Shown one piece after another: positions 46,841 to 60,717 of a stretch of 64,000 nt of DNA; the stretch's first letter is position 1, and each line of letters opens with the position of its first letter. The stretch covers positions 1,161,233 to 1,225,232 of the forward strand of contig JACDOX010000168.1 of assembly GCA_014549065.1 (NCBI GenBank), read 5' to 3'. The notes beneath the pieces were generated by a model. It searched no databases, had not been told where the DNA came from, and worked only from the letters and a program-made list of their open reading frames with translations. The stretch comes from Cardinalis cardinalis. Taxonomy: Eukaryota; Chordata; Aves; Passeriformes; Cardinalidae. The position numbers and the translations under genes were made by a program.

Positions 46841-46951
46841 CCCCGCCCCCAGCGGGGCCTTATCGGCTTATCTGGGCAGGAGTTCAGAGCCATAAAAACT
46901 GTATCCTGCTTACACCTTCCAGCCGGTCCTGTGACCTGCGCTGTGTAAACA
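46841..46951. promoter_or_regulatory. Candidate enhancer: GC box, paired GATA sites, FOX site
   Basis: A GC box ccccgccccc (46841-46850) is followed by two TTATC (GATAA on minus) at 46860-46864 and 46868-46872, and TGTAAACA at 46944-46951. It is a motif cluster only, with no evidence of activity. Confidence 0.3.
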
Positions 46952-49187
46952 AGTTGTACCAGGAGCTCCCCATGACTGGTAAGTGGCTGGGTTTGTGCAG
47001 GCTGGTTGGGTCCAGGAGGAGCCAAGATAAAGTTCCAAGAAGTTCCCCTTTGGGAATGGTCTCCTGATAGCTGCTGCAGGGAGGAGGCGGCAGGGCTGAG
47101 ATCCTGCTGACTGTGGCAGTGACTGTATCCCATGGAAAGCACTTTGGGATAGACTTTACACTCCGGGGCTGGTGTTTTCCACGTTCTGCAGGAGGGTGGC
47201 TGTGGCAGATTGTGAAATGTCAGCGTTGTGGTAACAACACCGACCGGCGCTCCGCGGTTGCGTCAGGCCTGGGATGTGCTGGAGCTGTAAGCCTGTCTAT
47301 AAATATATCCATATATCTTGGGATGGATGAGATTAGCCGTGGCCGTGCTGGGAAGAGATGTAGGTAATGCAGGGAAGGGGTGTGTGTGGGGGACACAAAC
47401 ATCCTGGCNCTGCTGTGCTGGGGGGTTTGAAGGCCACCGGGTGCTCGGGTTACGGCGCTCGGCCGCTGCCCACCCCAGGCTGGCTCCGTGGTTTCATCTT
47501 GCAGCTCTGCACAGGCAGATCCATTTATCCAAGCTGGGCTGTAAGGAGCCAGTTTGAGGATTTAGTGTGTGGAACTTCACCTTCTCAGCAGCCCACGGGG
47601 TCGAGTGCACGGGTTTGAAGATGAAAACCTGTTCTCCTTGAATGTTGACCTGTTTTGTTGGTGTGGTTTCTCGTCCCCACGTATGGGGGAATGTGCTGGG
47701 TTTGGAATTGGGCTGGCTGCTGGCTGCCCTGGTTTCTCTCCTCGCCATGGCCTGTCCTGGCACGCNCTGGGGTCCTGCCTGGTGGCTCCCCTGGCTCTGG
47801 GCTCTCTGTTCCTCGTTCTCCCTGCAGCCTGGAAGGTTCCTGGCTCTCCCAGGAGATCAGAGGTGCCTTGTGTTACTCAGCTGCTCTGCAGTGAATTCAG
47901 CTCCCTTCCCGTGATCAGCACTGGCACTGGGGTGTTAAACTGGTTCTGTGGTGAGAGACNAATTCCTCTGAGTTAGTCCAGGGGGGAAGGGATCAGACAA
48001 GCAGTCAACCTGGTGGCTCTTTCCTGGTGTGCTGAGTAGAGCTCCTTGGCTAGGGAGCTGGAGGCTGAAGTCTNAAAATGCTGAATTTAATTTCCTCCTG
48101 CAGTGTGTTCTGTCTGCAAACCTCCCCTGCTTCACCCACCAGCGTGTTTCTTTTCCCTCTTGTTGTCCTTCCCCTTTCCCAGGAGCCTCATCTGATGGAG
48201 GTTCTGCTCTTGCCTTGGTCCTCCTCATCCAAGATTCTTGTCTCTAATTTTAGCCTGTCTGCCTTTTGAGGTCCCCTCCCGTCTGTTCCTGCCTTTCTCC
48301 TTCTCTCTGAGTTGTTCCTGCATCTTGCTCTCCCTCTGGAGAGCTGGACTTTGTTCCTGCAGGGTAGGAGGGGAGTGAGGCTGTGGGTGTGCTGAGGTGA
48401 AGGCTCCCGGGGTGTGCGGAATGCTGGCAGGGATGTTGGGGCTGCTGTGTGTTCACAGGGAGCAGCTCCTTCCCTCTCCTGCATTTCCCTCAGTGCCCTT
48501 GCTTGGATCTGCTCTTGGAATCTCTCTTTTGTGGATTNACCCTGTGTTTGTGCAATGGGGCTCTCTCCCATGGGGTTGCTGTAGTGGCAGTGCTGCCCAG
48601 CAGCCCTGAATCTCCTGCCCTTTTCCCTGCAGGAAAGCTGCAGGCTGCCTGCTTCTCCCTGGAATCTCTCTCCACCTTAGCAGGCATTTGCTTATGGTTA
48701 CAGAGAAAATGACTTTTCTAACAGGGAGGCATCTGACACAGTCAGTCAGGTCTCCTCAAAGGGAGGTGGAGCCCGTCAGGGAGAGCAGGGAACCTGGCCC
48801 TGGAGCCTGGCCATCCAGCAAGGCTGCTCATCCTGGTGGGATCCACCTGCTCGGAGCNCTGGGAGCATGGTGTGTGCAGCATAATCTGATTTGTGCCTGG
48901 AATATAAATCCTGGCTGTTGCAGGCATGCAGCCTGGGGTTTTACAAGTTCTTTTGTGGAAACAGCATTCAGCTCCTCCACTGCTGCAGCAAGGAGCTTCC
49001 CTGGAAACCCAATCCCAGCAATTAGTGAGGTTTGCAGAGGATCCTAGCAACTGCTGCTGGGGTTCCATTGGCACGGGTGAGGTTTTGTTTTTTAGACTGT
49101 TTATAGTTGCATTCTGTGCATTGTATGGAGATATATTAAACTAAAGCACAAGGAGTTCTGCCTCAGCACGAGGGAGAACTTTCCTTG

Positions 49188-49345
49188 GAAGGTGGCAGAG
49201 CCCTGGCACAGCTGCCCGGGGAGGGTGTGGGGTCTCCTGTCTGGAGCCATTCCAAAGCCACCTGGACGTGTTCCTGTGTCACCTGCCCCAGGTGCCNNTG
49301 CCTTGGCAGGGGGTGGGTCTGGGTGATCTCCAGAGCTCCCTTGCA
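49188..49345 (+). mobile_element. CR1 LINE 3' region, divergent subfamily
   Basis: 'ggggtctcctgtctggagcc', 'cacctggacgtgttcctgtg' and 'gatctccagagctcccttgc' fit the older chicken-type CR1 tail. Confidence 0.8.
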
Positions 49346-51559
49346 GCCCTGCTCTGCCTGCACATCCCAGGGAGGGAGGGGAGGAGGGGTAGGGCAGTGC
49401 TGAGCTGAAGTGATGATGGGAACGCTGNTGTGGGAAGCTGATCCTCGGGGAAAGTGGAGCATGGCTGGAATATATTGGGTGCTGTGTGACTTTGGTGTGT
49501 GTGGGTAACCTGAGCTCACCTGTGAGGAGTTCTGTTACCCAGATACTCTCTGACCTGGCTTGCTTTTGCCAGCAGAGGCTCTGGCTGTTGGGGAGGGATG
49601 CTTTCCACCAGCGTGGTTATGTAAAGCCTTAATGCTCTGTGCTCCTCCAGCTCGGCTTTCCAACGTGCGCCGGGCTCCGGGGGCAACTTCAAAGGAGGGC
49701 GTTTGCTTTATGGCTGAACCTATGAGCAGTTTTATGTGCAGGGTGGAGTGAACTCGTGGAGAAGATTGCAGTTTTCCCAGTGCCATAAAAAGTTACGATG
49801 CTGATGATGCCGGCATTGTTCCGTNGGCGGAGGCAGGAGCAGATGCAGAGGTCAGCGGGCTCGGCTGTGCCAGCGCGCTCAATGCCCTGCTCTGTGCTCC
49901 CAGCTCTCCCAAACGCCTTCAAAAAGTGCCTTGTGCTCTTTCTGGGGCTGCCTCAGAAACCTGCACCTGTNCAGAACAGGCACAGCATTTCCATGGGAAA
50001 GGAACTTGGCAGGGCAGTGAGGGGGGGCTGTTTTCCAGGGCAGTATTTCAGCCCCTTCTGAAAACGTGGCGCTCCAGTGGCACAGGCTGTGAGTCAGTTT
50101 ATAACCTCCTTCCTTTCTCTGGGCTGTTCTTTGGGGTACGAGCCAAGGGAGTTAAAAAAATAACCAAGTGGCTGCATCTTGACGAGCCTCATTCCAATTA
50201 ACTTCCCTCATGCTCCANAAGATAGATTCCCCAAACTGAGATACATTCCCAGAAAAAGGACTATTCAGGCTAAGTGGTGATGGTGGGAGAGTATGATCAG
50301 CTTCTACAGCCTTAATTGTGGCCTTTTCTAAAAGTATTTCAGTGGCCTGTGCTNTCTTAAACCCTGGTGGGGTATGAGATTTCCCCCAGCTGTGGAGTCA
50401 GCACCCCAAATCCTGAGGTATAAAGCACCTTCCAGTTCTCAGTAACTTCCAGCTGATTCAAATAAGTCACTATTCCAGTTTCAGTCAGATCTCTCTAAAT
50501 ATAAACTTAACTTCTCATTGAAACCATTTTCTGCTGGGATGGGGAGGCATAAATGTTCTCTTTGTTTGCAGCCAGGAAAATTAAAGGTTCACAACATTCA
50601 GAAATGTGCACTTTAGATCTTCTGAAAACCTGTTCCTTAAAGAATGTTTCTGCTTGGAAATGGGCAAATATTTCGGGTATTCTTCAGCTTGGAGAATTTC
50701 ATTCTAATGAACATACTAAAACTTAGGGGGAGCAAAAAAAGACTCTGATCCTTCTCTTTGGGTGATCCATTAGCTGCTCCAGCTGCCTTTTATTTATTTT
50801 TGTAGACACATGTGTGAATGTAAACATTTTATCTGGAATGGCCTTGCAAATGTTCCTGCATTAACATATATTGTCATGGAGAATAATTTTCATTTAACTG
50901 TAATTTGCTTTATATTTTCCTGCCTGGTTGCCATGGAAACGCAGACGGATGTGGCAGGGACTCCTCACAGGAGCCAGGTTATGGATTGCCTCTCTAATGG
51001 ACCTCTGTTAATCACACTGCAGCCTGCACTGGAGGAACCAGGGCTCTTTGCAGGAGACACTTTATTTAGATAAACTGTGAGATGCCTGTGGTACTGTAGC
51101 TTAATATTCAGAGTCACCAAGGGTGTTTTTCCCTTCTCCAGAAGTTTTTTGTCATAAGAACTATGTATTATGATCCTGGAGTTGAGATACATTTATTTAA
51201 ATTTAATGTTGGTTATACTTGATTTTCAATTTTCATTTCATTTGCTGTAATAGCTTAACTGGTAATGTTCTTTTCTGGGTTCAGTTTAAGATNGGAAACG
51301 CTTGAAACAGAGCAGTGCAACATTTGTTATCCCTATGCCTTTGCAAGAAGTTGACTTGCTTTTCATAATCATGTGTCTGTGTTTTTGTGGTTCCTTTTGG
51401 CTGCCAGCAGGGAGAAAGGGGNCAAAGATGGATATTATTAAATTTGTGGATTTGGGGTCTGTTTTGCACCTCTTGTTTTTGGCTGCCTTGCCCACAGCAC
51501 GGCTGCCGTTCTGAGCTGAGCCCACACGGCCTGTCCAGGGAAGGGAAGGGATGTGGGGC

Positions 51560-51733
51560 AGGGGCTGAGGGAGCCCAGGGGGCTCAGCCTGGAGAAGAAG
51601 AGGCCGGGGGGACCCTCTGGCTCTGGAGGTGTGAAAAACCACGTAGATGTGACCCGTGGTTTAGTGGTGCTGCTGGCACTGCTGGGCTTGATGATCTCAG
51701 AGGCTTTTCCAAACTAAACTGCTCTGTGATCTC
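51560..51733 (+). mobile_element. CR1 LINE fragment with internal deletion
   Basis: 'ggctcagcctggagaagaag' is followed shortly by 'ggcttgatgatctcagaggc' and 'ttttccaaact', joining parts normally farther apart in CR1. Confidence 0.75.
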
Positions 51734-53176
51734 CAGGATTATCAGTGCTCAGATTCCTGTTCTAGGATGCTNATCTCTGCCTTTGTTGGATCCTTGGAAG
51801 GAGCTGCCTCTAACTCCTGAGATAAGAATTGTGGTGGCATGGGTTCAACCTGAACTCACCAATCAACAAATGATTCATTTTTGGTTAATGGGGATGAGCT
51901 CCAGGAGAGAAAATCAACACCCAGCATTCTTTGCTCTGGGTGCTTTGATGGCAGAAACCTCAAATTGCAACTTAGAGACGTGAATTTCATTNGTCTCCTG
52001 AATCAGACCCTCCAAGTGAATTTTGGGGTGGGTTTTAAGGGAAGCTGGCTTGGCCCTTCCCTGGCTGCTGGCTGTGGTCAGACGCCCATGGCTTGTGTAA
52101 GGCTGGCTTCCTCCAGCACGTGGATGCTTCCCTATGCAGATGGGCTCACAGTTACTTCTTGGTGCTTTACAGGGGGAATTGGGTAACACTTTGTTCTGTA
52201 ATGCAGGATGAAGAAACCCAGCATGTTTTTCTGTAATGGTGTATAAACAAGTAGTGTAACATCCTATTTCAGGCGTTGGGAGGAGGAAGGGCTCGGGGGG
52301 AGGCAGGGCTGAAGCAAAGCTTTGTTTTCCTAACCTACACACCAGATTTTAGTATCTGTGCCTTTGGTGGGTGCTGGGAGTGTTACAGATGAGCTGGGTT
52401 TTGAGGTGTGAGCTGAATCCAGTGGGTGCTGGGGGCGTGGAGCAGCCTTGGTTGTAGAGGTCCCCTCTGGTCCCCTCTGCATTTCTGTGTCTTCCAGTGG
52501 CTGATGTTGGTGCTCTTTTGCTACTCACCAGGGGTGAATGGGATTCACAGTCTAAGGCAAATCTAATTTTAATAAAAGTCTGAAAAACAGCTTGGCTCTA
52601 CTCAAGACTTTTAGGTCTTGTGTAGACTTCCTGCATGTTTTCTTTATTTTTATTTTTCCTCCCCTTTTCTGCCTGTTGTCCTGTGAATACCCAGAATTGA
52701 GCATTTGTGCTCCCCAGTGGCACATCTGGGGTTCCCAAATGCACCTCTGCAGGTGGGTGGTTGAGGCANTCTGCATCCAGGCACTGCCATCTCTGAGCTC
52801 TTGGATGGGACAGCCAGAATACCTGGCAATTTATGAAATAATCAACTCTCTAATTATTGATTACTCTGTAATTCATAGTTTTGCTTGTGTTTTATTCCAT
52901 TTTTTGGACTCCTGGATCTGAGGCAGGGATCCCTGCACACCTGCCAGGTGTTTTCCCCAAAGGTGTGTCCCTGAAGGGTTGGTGATGAATGGCACTTGTA
53001 GGTAGAGGCTGATGTGACTAAGTCACCTTTTGTGGCCTGGGAATGGACTCCTGCACCTGATAATTGGGTTAAACNTTGGCTCATGGTAGCCAGGAGAGCA
53101 GAGGGGCTTTGGTGGCCATTGAGGTCTTTGGCTGCCGTGGAAGCTTCACTTTNAGGATATTCTTCACTGGGGATTG

Positions 53177-53434
53177 GAGTGCCAGGACAAGGGAATGGCT
53201 TCCCACTGCCAGGGGGCAGGGTTAGATGGGATATCAGGGAGAAATCCTTCCTGTGAGGGTGCTGAGGCCCTGGCACAGGTGCCAGAGCAGCTGGGGCTGC
53301 CCCTGGATCCCTGGCAGTGCCCAAGGCCAGGCTGGATGGGGCCTGGAGCAGCCTGGGACAGGGGAAGGTGTCCCTGCCATGGCAGGGGTGGNACTGGATG
53401 GGCCTTAGGATCCCACCCAACCCATTCCATGATA
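53177..53434 (+). mobile_element. CR1 LINE 3' region
   Basis: It runs from 'agtgccaggacaagggaatg' through 'tccttcctgtgagggtgctg' and 'cctggatccctggcagtgcc' to 'cccaacccattccatgat'. Confidence 0.92.
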
Positions 53435-54840
53435 TTGTTCATGTTCACTCACTTGGGTTTGGACAGCAGCTAATGCTGCTTCACCAGTACTCACAGAAAA
53501 GGGTTAGCTGCAGGTAAAGCATAAAGCCAAACTTGTTCTGCTCCTTTCAGTCTCCTGGACACTCAGGTTGGCTTTGAGCCCCTCATCCCACNTTGTGCCA
53601 TGAGCACGGCTTTGAGTTTATCTCCATTAATTGTGCCNGAGATCTGGGAGTAAAGAGCACTTTTAAAGCATTGCTGTTCCCCAAAAATGGTGCAAACTGG
53701 GATGAGCTGGGGGGGTGGGGAGGTTAGAGGAGCTGCCTTGTGTGCAGTCGTGGGAAGAGGGATTTCTTCAGGGAATGGGTGAATTGTTTCCGTCTGCTCT
53801 GAGCAGCCTTTTAATGAGCTGCCCTCTCCAGGGTGCAGAGAGATGAACCTCCCATGGCTATCTCCAGCCTGGGAGGCTTCCACCACATCGCTGCCTTCGG
53901 ATCCTTGGAGCTAAAAATACATCCCTGCTGCACAGCAGACTGCAGGCACGTTAATCTGCTCCCTTTAGGAGGGAGGCTTGTGGTACTGGATGAGCTGCTG
54001 TGGAAATTCTGTTTTTGCTGTGCAGCGTTACCAGTTTTCTTCTTCCAACGGAAAAATGTCGTGGAAATCATTGTTCTGGTTGGAATTCCCTCTCTGACAA
54101 CAATAGCAGCAGTGNGGTGGGGTGCTTTGGAATTGTTTAGTGAGGAGAAGTTTTGGAGGAGCGAGCTCTCCCAGGCTGCCCTGGCTGATTCCTCTGTGCT
54201 GTTCAGGANCGTTCCCACCACTGGATTTTGGGGTACTTCTGCCCACTCCTGCCTCTTCCAGAACAGCTCTCTGGGAGCTGGGTTCCTCTGCCACCTTNCC
54301 CCATCCATCTGGGCTCCTTTGGCTGTAGTTGAGCCCATTTTCCTGGGATGAGGAGGAGCAGGAGCCTGCCAGGCTGACACCTCAGAGCACTCCTGGAGTT
54401 ACTGCTCCCTCTGAGCAGTGATTCATCCCCAAGGCAGGCACAGCTCGTGCCCTCCACACCTCCTGGAGCTCCAGCCCTGCTCACCCCGTGTGCTCCAGCC
54501 TTCCTGGGCAGGGATGCTGCCCCTTCCTGCCAGCCTTTGTTCCCAGGTAACTTTGGGAACGTTTTGGGGCAGCAGCTGATTCAGACACAGCTCTGAGGGG
54601 CTGGAGCTGCGTTCTCTGCCTGCTGTTGAACAGCTCAGTGCTGATTCTCTTCACGAGTTCCAACTTGAGCTGCTGCTGTTGGTGCCACGGGGCGTTTGAG
54701 GTCTGGGATCCGGGCTGATGCAGCGGGGGTTGCGTAAGCACCAGCAGCTTTGTTTTCTCCCTGCTCCAGGAGGAGCTTTGGCCTCTCCAGCTATTTAACA
54801 TTCAGAGTGTATTTTCCTCCTTTGATGTTTGGCTTACCTT

Positions 54841-55213
54841 GACGGGCTGGGAGGGCTGGGCTTGTTCAGCCTGGAGAAAGAAGGTTCTGGGCAGACCTTG
54901 GAACCCCTTCCAGTGATGAAGGGGCTCCAGGAGAGCTGGAGAGGGAGTTTGGACCAGGGCCTGGAGTGGCAGAACAAGGAGGACTGGCTTCACACTGAAA
55001 NAAGGAAGGATTTAGCTTGGATATCAGGAGTAAGTTTTTGGCNGAGAGGGTGGTGAAGCCCTGGCACAGGTGCCCAGAGGAGCTGTGGCTGCCCCTGGAT
55101 CCAAGGCCAGGTTGGATGGGGCTTGGAACAGCCTGGGACAGTGGAAGGTGTCCCTGCCATGGCAGGGGTGGCACNGGATGGGCTTTGAGATCCCTTCCAA
55201 CCCAAACCATCCC
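54841..55213 (+). mobile_element. CR1 LINE 3' region, longest copy in the window
   Basis: About 370 bp: 'cttgttcagcctggagaaag', 'gagagggagtttggaccagg', 'cacaggtgcccagaggagct' and 'cccttccaacccaaaccatc'. It is 5' truncated. Confidence 0.92.
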
Positions 55214-57351
55214 TCGATGTTGACGCAGGAGCTCACCTGCTCCACCAGGCTCTGTTTTCCCTGGATGTGCTGCCTTGCTGNTGCTCATTAGCACAGGCTC
55301 AGTCACAAGCTGCTCAGACAGCCTAAACCATTTGTAAGGAAACTGTCTTTAAAGTATGGATGGCATTAGAGGGACTCAGGCTTAAAATTAGAAACTGTTT
55401 ATGATGCACAGTTGTAGTTGTTTACCTTGAACCATAATTATCTGATTTCCTGAGTTAAAAACGTCACGTCAGCTTGCTGAAGCAAGATTTGATGACAAAG
55501 GAATTGTTTTTAGCCACCAGCAGAGCAAAGAACACTTCAAAATGTGTGTCTAAATATGATTTTATAACCTAAAGTGTACCACACTGAGGNTTTTAAATTG
55601 GCTCTGGAAGTTGCGTGGGTTTATGGGTCGGCCATTTGGCCGGGGATCAAGGGCCTGGGTTTAATCCTGACTCTGTCCTTTTGTCCTCTGAGCGTTTTCC
55701 TTGCCTCCCTCTGTGCTGTTTGTTTGGCTGGGCTGTGCTGGAGGGAGGGCTGTGCCCTTCCTGGGGNGCTGCTGGCCCTTCCTGGGGTGCAGGGCTGTGG
55801 TGCTGGGGCTCCCCCAGCCTCCGGCCTGGCCCCTCTGAGCAGGGCGCGCTGGCCAGGGCAGCATCAGGAGGCTCCTGCTGCGCCGGCAGGTTCAGCTGCT
55901 TCATGGACAGCTCTGGAGTGCCCCGCAGAGAAGCTGGGCAGCAGCAGCTGAGCAGGGGCAGACCCCGCGTCCCTCAAGCCCCTCTGAGCAGCTGGGGCAC
56001 CTCCATGGGCACAGGCAGACATTTGACTTCCTTATTTTAGCATTATTACTCATTGCTGTATTTCCTTATTTCGTTATTCAGCAGTGCTCTCTGATCCCTG
56101 TGGCTGGGGTGGCCTGTGCCCTCCTCACACCCTTTCCAGCCTGGATTTCTGTCCCCTGAGTGAGACAGCTGCTCCTCACCTGTGCCTGGGGCTGCCAGGA
56201 TGCTCCTGTCTCAGGAGAATGGAAAGTGGGAGGGGAGCAGCTTCTTTAATGATGACAACTGCTACTTAAACCTGTTCAGGGCTTTGAATAGAAAGGAAAA
56301 AAGATCAGTGGAAGCTGTAGGTGCTTTCAATGTATGTGGGATTTTTAAGGAATCTTTTTATTCTGACCTTAACTTGCCAGGCCCCAGACAATAGGGGAGG
56401 GATGCTGTGTGGAAATCAGGGAGGTGCTTCCTTTCAGCTCTTTCTTTGCTGTGTAATTTGAGGTGGTTGTAAGGCACTTGTAACTCAGGAGTTGTAGACT
56501 TGAGCACATTCTACAATCACATTTTTCATGTTGCTTTCTGGGGACCTCCTGGATTGTCCAGCCAGGTAACGGTGTCTGATCCTGCATACCTGGGTGTGGG
56601 GCTGCCACCTGCACGTTCCTACAAAGCCNGTAGCTGAGTCGTTGAAGTGTCTGGTTGTAACATTCCTGTCACCACAGAGAGTTTTCCTGGCTGGGGAGGT
56701 GATTTTCAGCCAGCTCAGAATCCAGCCAGAAGCCACTCCATGGATGTTTGCTGTGTTTTCCCTCTGTGAGGGAGCCTGTCTGTTCCTGAAGGCTGAACAG
56801 TGACTTCCTTGGCTCCTCCTTGGCTAATTAGTGTGCTTTAAAATGGGATGCTTGCATCTTTTTCACCAATCAGCATTCAGAAAGGAAAGGAAATAGTTCA
56901 GATATTAATAGTAACCCGTATCCAATTTGCCATGGAATTACACGGATGCAAATGTCTGGGACTGCAGAGGTGACAAATGTGTCTGTCTGTCACTCTTTTC
57001 CCTTGAAAAATGGAATTTTCTCCATGTGTTAAAACTGGGCACAGAGTAAGCAATGCAGATTCATTTTTAAATGAAGTGNGGCTCGTTGTGGCCCAGTGGC
57101 ATCATTCACCCTCCTGCCTCCCTTAGGAGGAGGTGCTGGGGGAGCTGAGTGGGGCTTGCTGGGGGCACAGGGAGGGATTCAGGCTGGGGAGGGCAGGGAT
57201 GTGTTTGTGCCACCTCACCTGTGTTTAGGAGCAGTGGAAGGGAGCCTGAGCTGTGACAGGAGCTGTGAGCTCACCTTAAATTATGGCTTTGATTCTAGAA
57301 CACATCCACCCTTCTTGCCTTCACTGGGTTGGTGAATTTCAGCATCTTNGA

Positions 57352-57500
57352 GCTCAATCCCCATTCCTGGAAATGTCCAAGGCCAGGTTGGAAGGGGCTT
57401 GGAGCAACCTGGGATAGTGGAAGGTGCCCAATGTGGGGCAGGAACAAGATGAAATTTGAGATCCCTTCCAACTGAAACCATTCTGTGGTTCTGTGAGGCC
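57352..57500 (+). mobile_element. CR1 LINE 3' end
   Basis: 'ggaaatgtccaaggccaggt', 'gggatagtggaaggtg' and 'gaaaccattctgtggttctg' end in a decayed tail repeat. Confidence 0.85.
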
Positions 57501-58588
57501 ACCACAGATTCTGATCTCCCCAAATTCACTGCAGATCTCCAAGCAGCTTGGTCATTCCTCAATTTAGGCTTCTGTCAGCCCCCATTCCTAGGGACAGCCT
57601 TGTCCATGTCAGACTTTCAGTTAAAACTCTTAAAGGACAATTTGTTTTCCCAGGAATCCCATCTTTCCTGCCCTTTGTGCTTATTGCAGTGGCACAAATT
57701 AAACCTTGGGCTCTTCAGCCCACACAAGTGTCTGTGTTTTTGAGTACAGTATCAGCTTATTTTGTATTTTTTATCAAGTAGCACAGACAACACAAGCTTT
57801 AAAAACTGTAGATCTCAGCATACATCTTATCTGCAGGGCAAAATAAAGGAACTTCAAGAATATATCACCTACTTTCGTTCTGAAAGCCATCTAATTAAAT
57901 TTTACTTGGTGCTACAATTTTGTCACAATCAAACATGCTGAAAGGTGGAGCTTTTTTATGGTTGTTTTTTTAGGACTAGTGGAATTCTCTGTGTGCTTTG
58001 GCTTTCCACTTGGGTAGCTGCTGCTGTTTGAGCGTAGCTGGGTTTGATTGCTGTGGGAATATTCATAAATTGCAGTGAAAGGCAGGTCCTGGAGCTCACC
58101 CCAGTGCTGGAATCTCTCTGAGAAGGGTGGGGACGTGAGGGTTTGCTCTGTGTGCAGCCCCTGATAGGCTGCAGGGTATTTACCTCAAATTTATGTGGAT
58201 TTCTTGGAAACAGCTCTTTATCCCNTTCAGATCTAGAGAGCACACACCTCCTCTTTTCCTCCTCTTTCTAGAGAGTCCTGAGCAGCATGGAGTGGTCTGA
58301 GGGTGCTTTTCCAGGCTCCTGAGGGAAATTGCCATAAATCTGATGAGCTGTGTTCAGTGTCCATCCTTGAGGGCCAGCAGAGCTTTCCTGCNGTGCTGGG
58401 CACGGCTGTTCTGGCTCTCCCTGGGCTGGCACAGGCAGAGCTCCAGGGACAGGGATTTCTGCTCTGTTTCTCTATAGGTGGCACGTTTTCTTCCCCCAAT
58501 TCCAGCAGAAGGAACCCATGGGTATTTATGGGAGATACCTGTGGAGTTTGTAGGGCTGCTGCTCATGGGTTCTTCCCCCAGTCCCCAG

Positions 58589-58870
58589 CTGTAGGGGGAT
58601 AGAATATAAGAAAATAAAGATGGTGTNGAAAGTAATCTTACCCCTAAGGAGTTGCAGCTGGGCCAATTATCAAAGATTAGGAGCAGGCCTGACTCTNACA
58701 GGCCACAGCTGTACCCAATGAGAAGAAGAGTGCTGTAAAAGAGTGGGCTGGTGTTGAGAAGGGACCTGGAGTCAGTGCTTGGAGGAGCTGCCCNNGAGNA
58801 ACACCAGCAGGTATGGAACTTTTGTGATAAGGAGACGANAGTATGGAACCCCTGCAGTAAGATGACAACA
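58589..58870 (+). mobile_element. Solo LTR of an endogenous retrovirus, probable
   Basis: A 281-bp block starts c-TGTAGGGGG and ends GACAACA, giving the TG...CA ends of retroviral LTRs. It is flanked by the 5-bp direct repeat CCCAG at 58584-58588 and 58871-58875 (one base of ambiguity at the left edge). It has no coding sequence and no partner LTR in the window, which fits a solo LTR left by recombination. Confidence 0.65.
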
Positions 58871-60717
58871 CCCAGTCTCAATTTTCTTAGGTTCTAGAAT
58901 TACAGTGGAATTTCAGCATTTTCCCCCATTTCAGCAGGTGAAAGCTCTGGCTGTGCTCTGTCAGGCTGTGCTTGTGGAGTGCATTGGAAAACACTTCCAA
59001 ATTTCCCCTCNCTCCAGATTTGCTGCACTTGTTCCCCCTTGGTTCTGTAGGGGAGGTAATGGGGCTTGTCTGAGAGCAGGAGCTCTGTGGGTCTGGGGTG
59101 CTCCCCTGGGTGTCTTTTCTCTGGAGCCCTCAGAGAGATGCCTTATTGAAATGCTGTCTCTTCCTGGAATTATTCTGAGGGAAGCAGATGAGTGCTGTGG
59201 AAAAAGGTTCTCTTATTCCCCAGAGATTTTATCCATTCAAAAGTTGGTCTAAACCAGAATCTAAATCTGTGATGTCATCTTATGCTGCTTAGTTCTGGGT
59301 CTCTGTAAAATCTGAATTGATGCAGGTCTGNCTTGGGGTCCAAATCCAACTCCTTTCCTCAAAGAAACACTAATGGTGAGGCACACATTTGTGGGGACAT
59401 TGGCCTCTGGATTTCCTGGGGTGAGACAGCAGCAGTGGCTTCTTTCCTGCTCCCTGTAAAATGGAGATTTAAGCAGAGCCTTTCTGCATTATTGATCAAA
59501 TTTAGAAACACTGAGGTGTATGAAACCATTGAATCTCAAACACATTTTTCATGGGGACCCTTGTAGGGGACTCTGCATCTGCACAGAACTGGTTTGTTCC
59601 TTCAAGGAAGCCAATTCCCACCTTGCTGCTGGAACCACTTGGTGTTGCTGCCACATCCCAGCTGCTCTGGTGTGAAGAGTCTGCAGCTAATGTCAGTATT
59701 TTTCAGGTCACAGCTTGGGATTGTAAAGCATTTTCCATCTTCACATACTAATTTCTGTGGAGTTACAAGATACCCTTTCATTAAGGAGGTTTGAATTATG
59801 TAATTCCCAATGTTTTTGATGGAATGCTGGCAGGAGTTGCATGCTGTGCTCTGAATGTGAAGTCCTGATCTGTGTGTGGGTGCAGCAGGAATCACTGATT
59901 CAGGGAGGTGCTGAGGGACCTTGTGGTCAGTGTTAAAATCATGAGTTGGTAGGAAAATGTAGAAGTTTAAACATTTATATATTTATTTTGATGGAACCNT
60001 GTGTTTTCCCAGAGTTTCCAAGTTGCTTTGTGTTATCAGAAAATAAAGTATCCCGAGTCTTGCAAGACTGAACCTGTTTTAAACCAGAACCTGGCCACCT
60101 TGAGCCCTTGGTGATTTGGTGTTTGCAGGCCCATTCAAGGCACAGGCAGAGCAGTGTGTGCTGTGGTGTGCTGCAGGGGCTCCTGTGCAGGGCTGGAGCC
60201 TTGTCCATGGTCAGCCCTGCAGGAGCCCAGGAGGGACAAGGGCACTGGTGATACTTTGTGAAGTGACACATTTTCATCAGCTAAAGCTAAGGAAATGGGA
60301 TGGCTAGATGTGTTTATTAATTGTAATGTGGCTCTTGGAAGTGGAGTTGGGTTTAAATTGCAGTGTTGGATTCCGTGCAGCAGGAACGTTGTGTGAGTGA
60401 CCCGACCACGTACAGCCGGAGAGGCTGTGCTGGGCATCTCCCACTGGAGGGTTTGCTGCATTCCTGAGTGATTTGATAACAATTTCATTAAAAAATGGTG
60501 CCATGTTCCTTGTGAAAATTACTTGGCTCACGTGTGGTCGCNGTTTCAGCGTTACGATGCTTTATGTATGTTTATGTGTGAGCCAAGGAATGAATAAATC
60601 TGCTGTATGTGGGCCAGCAAGCAGCTGTAAANAGACCTTGAAAATGGTCTGTCAGTGTCCTGAGACTGATCTCTGTAGACTTTTTGGTAATTTTGATCAC
60701 AGTTTTGCCCAGAGAAG

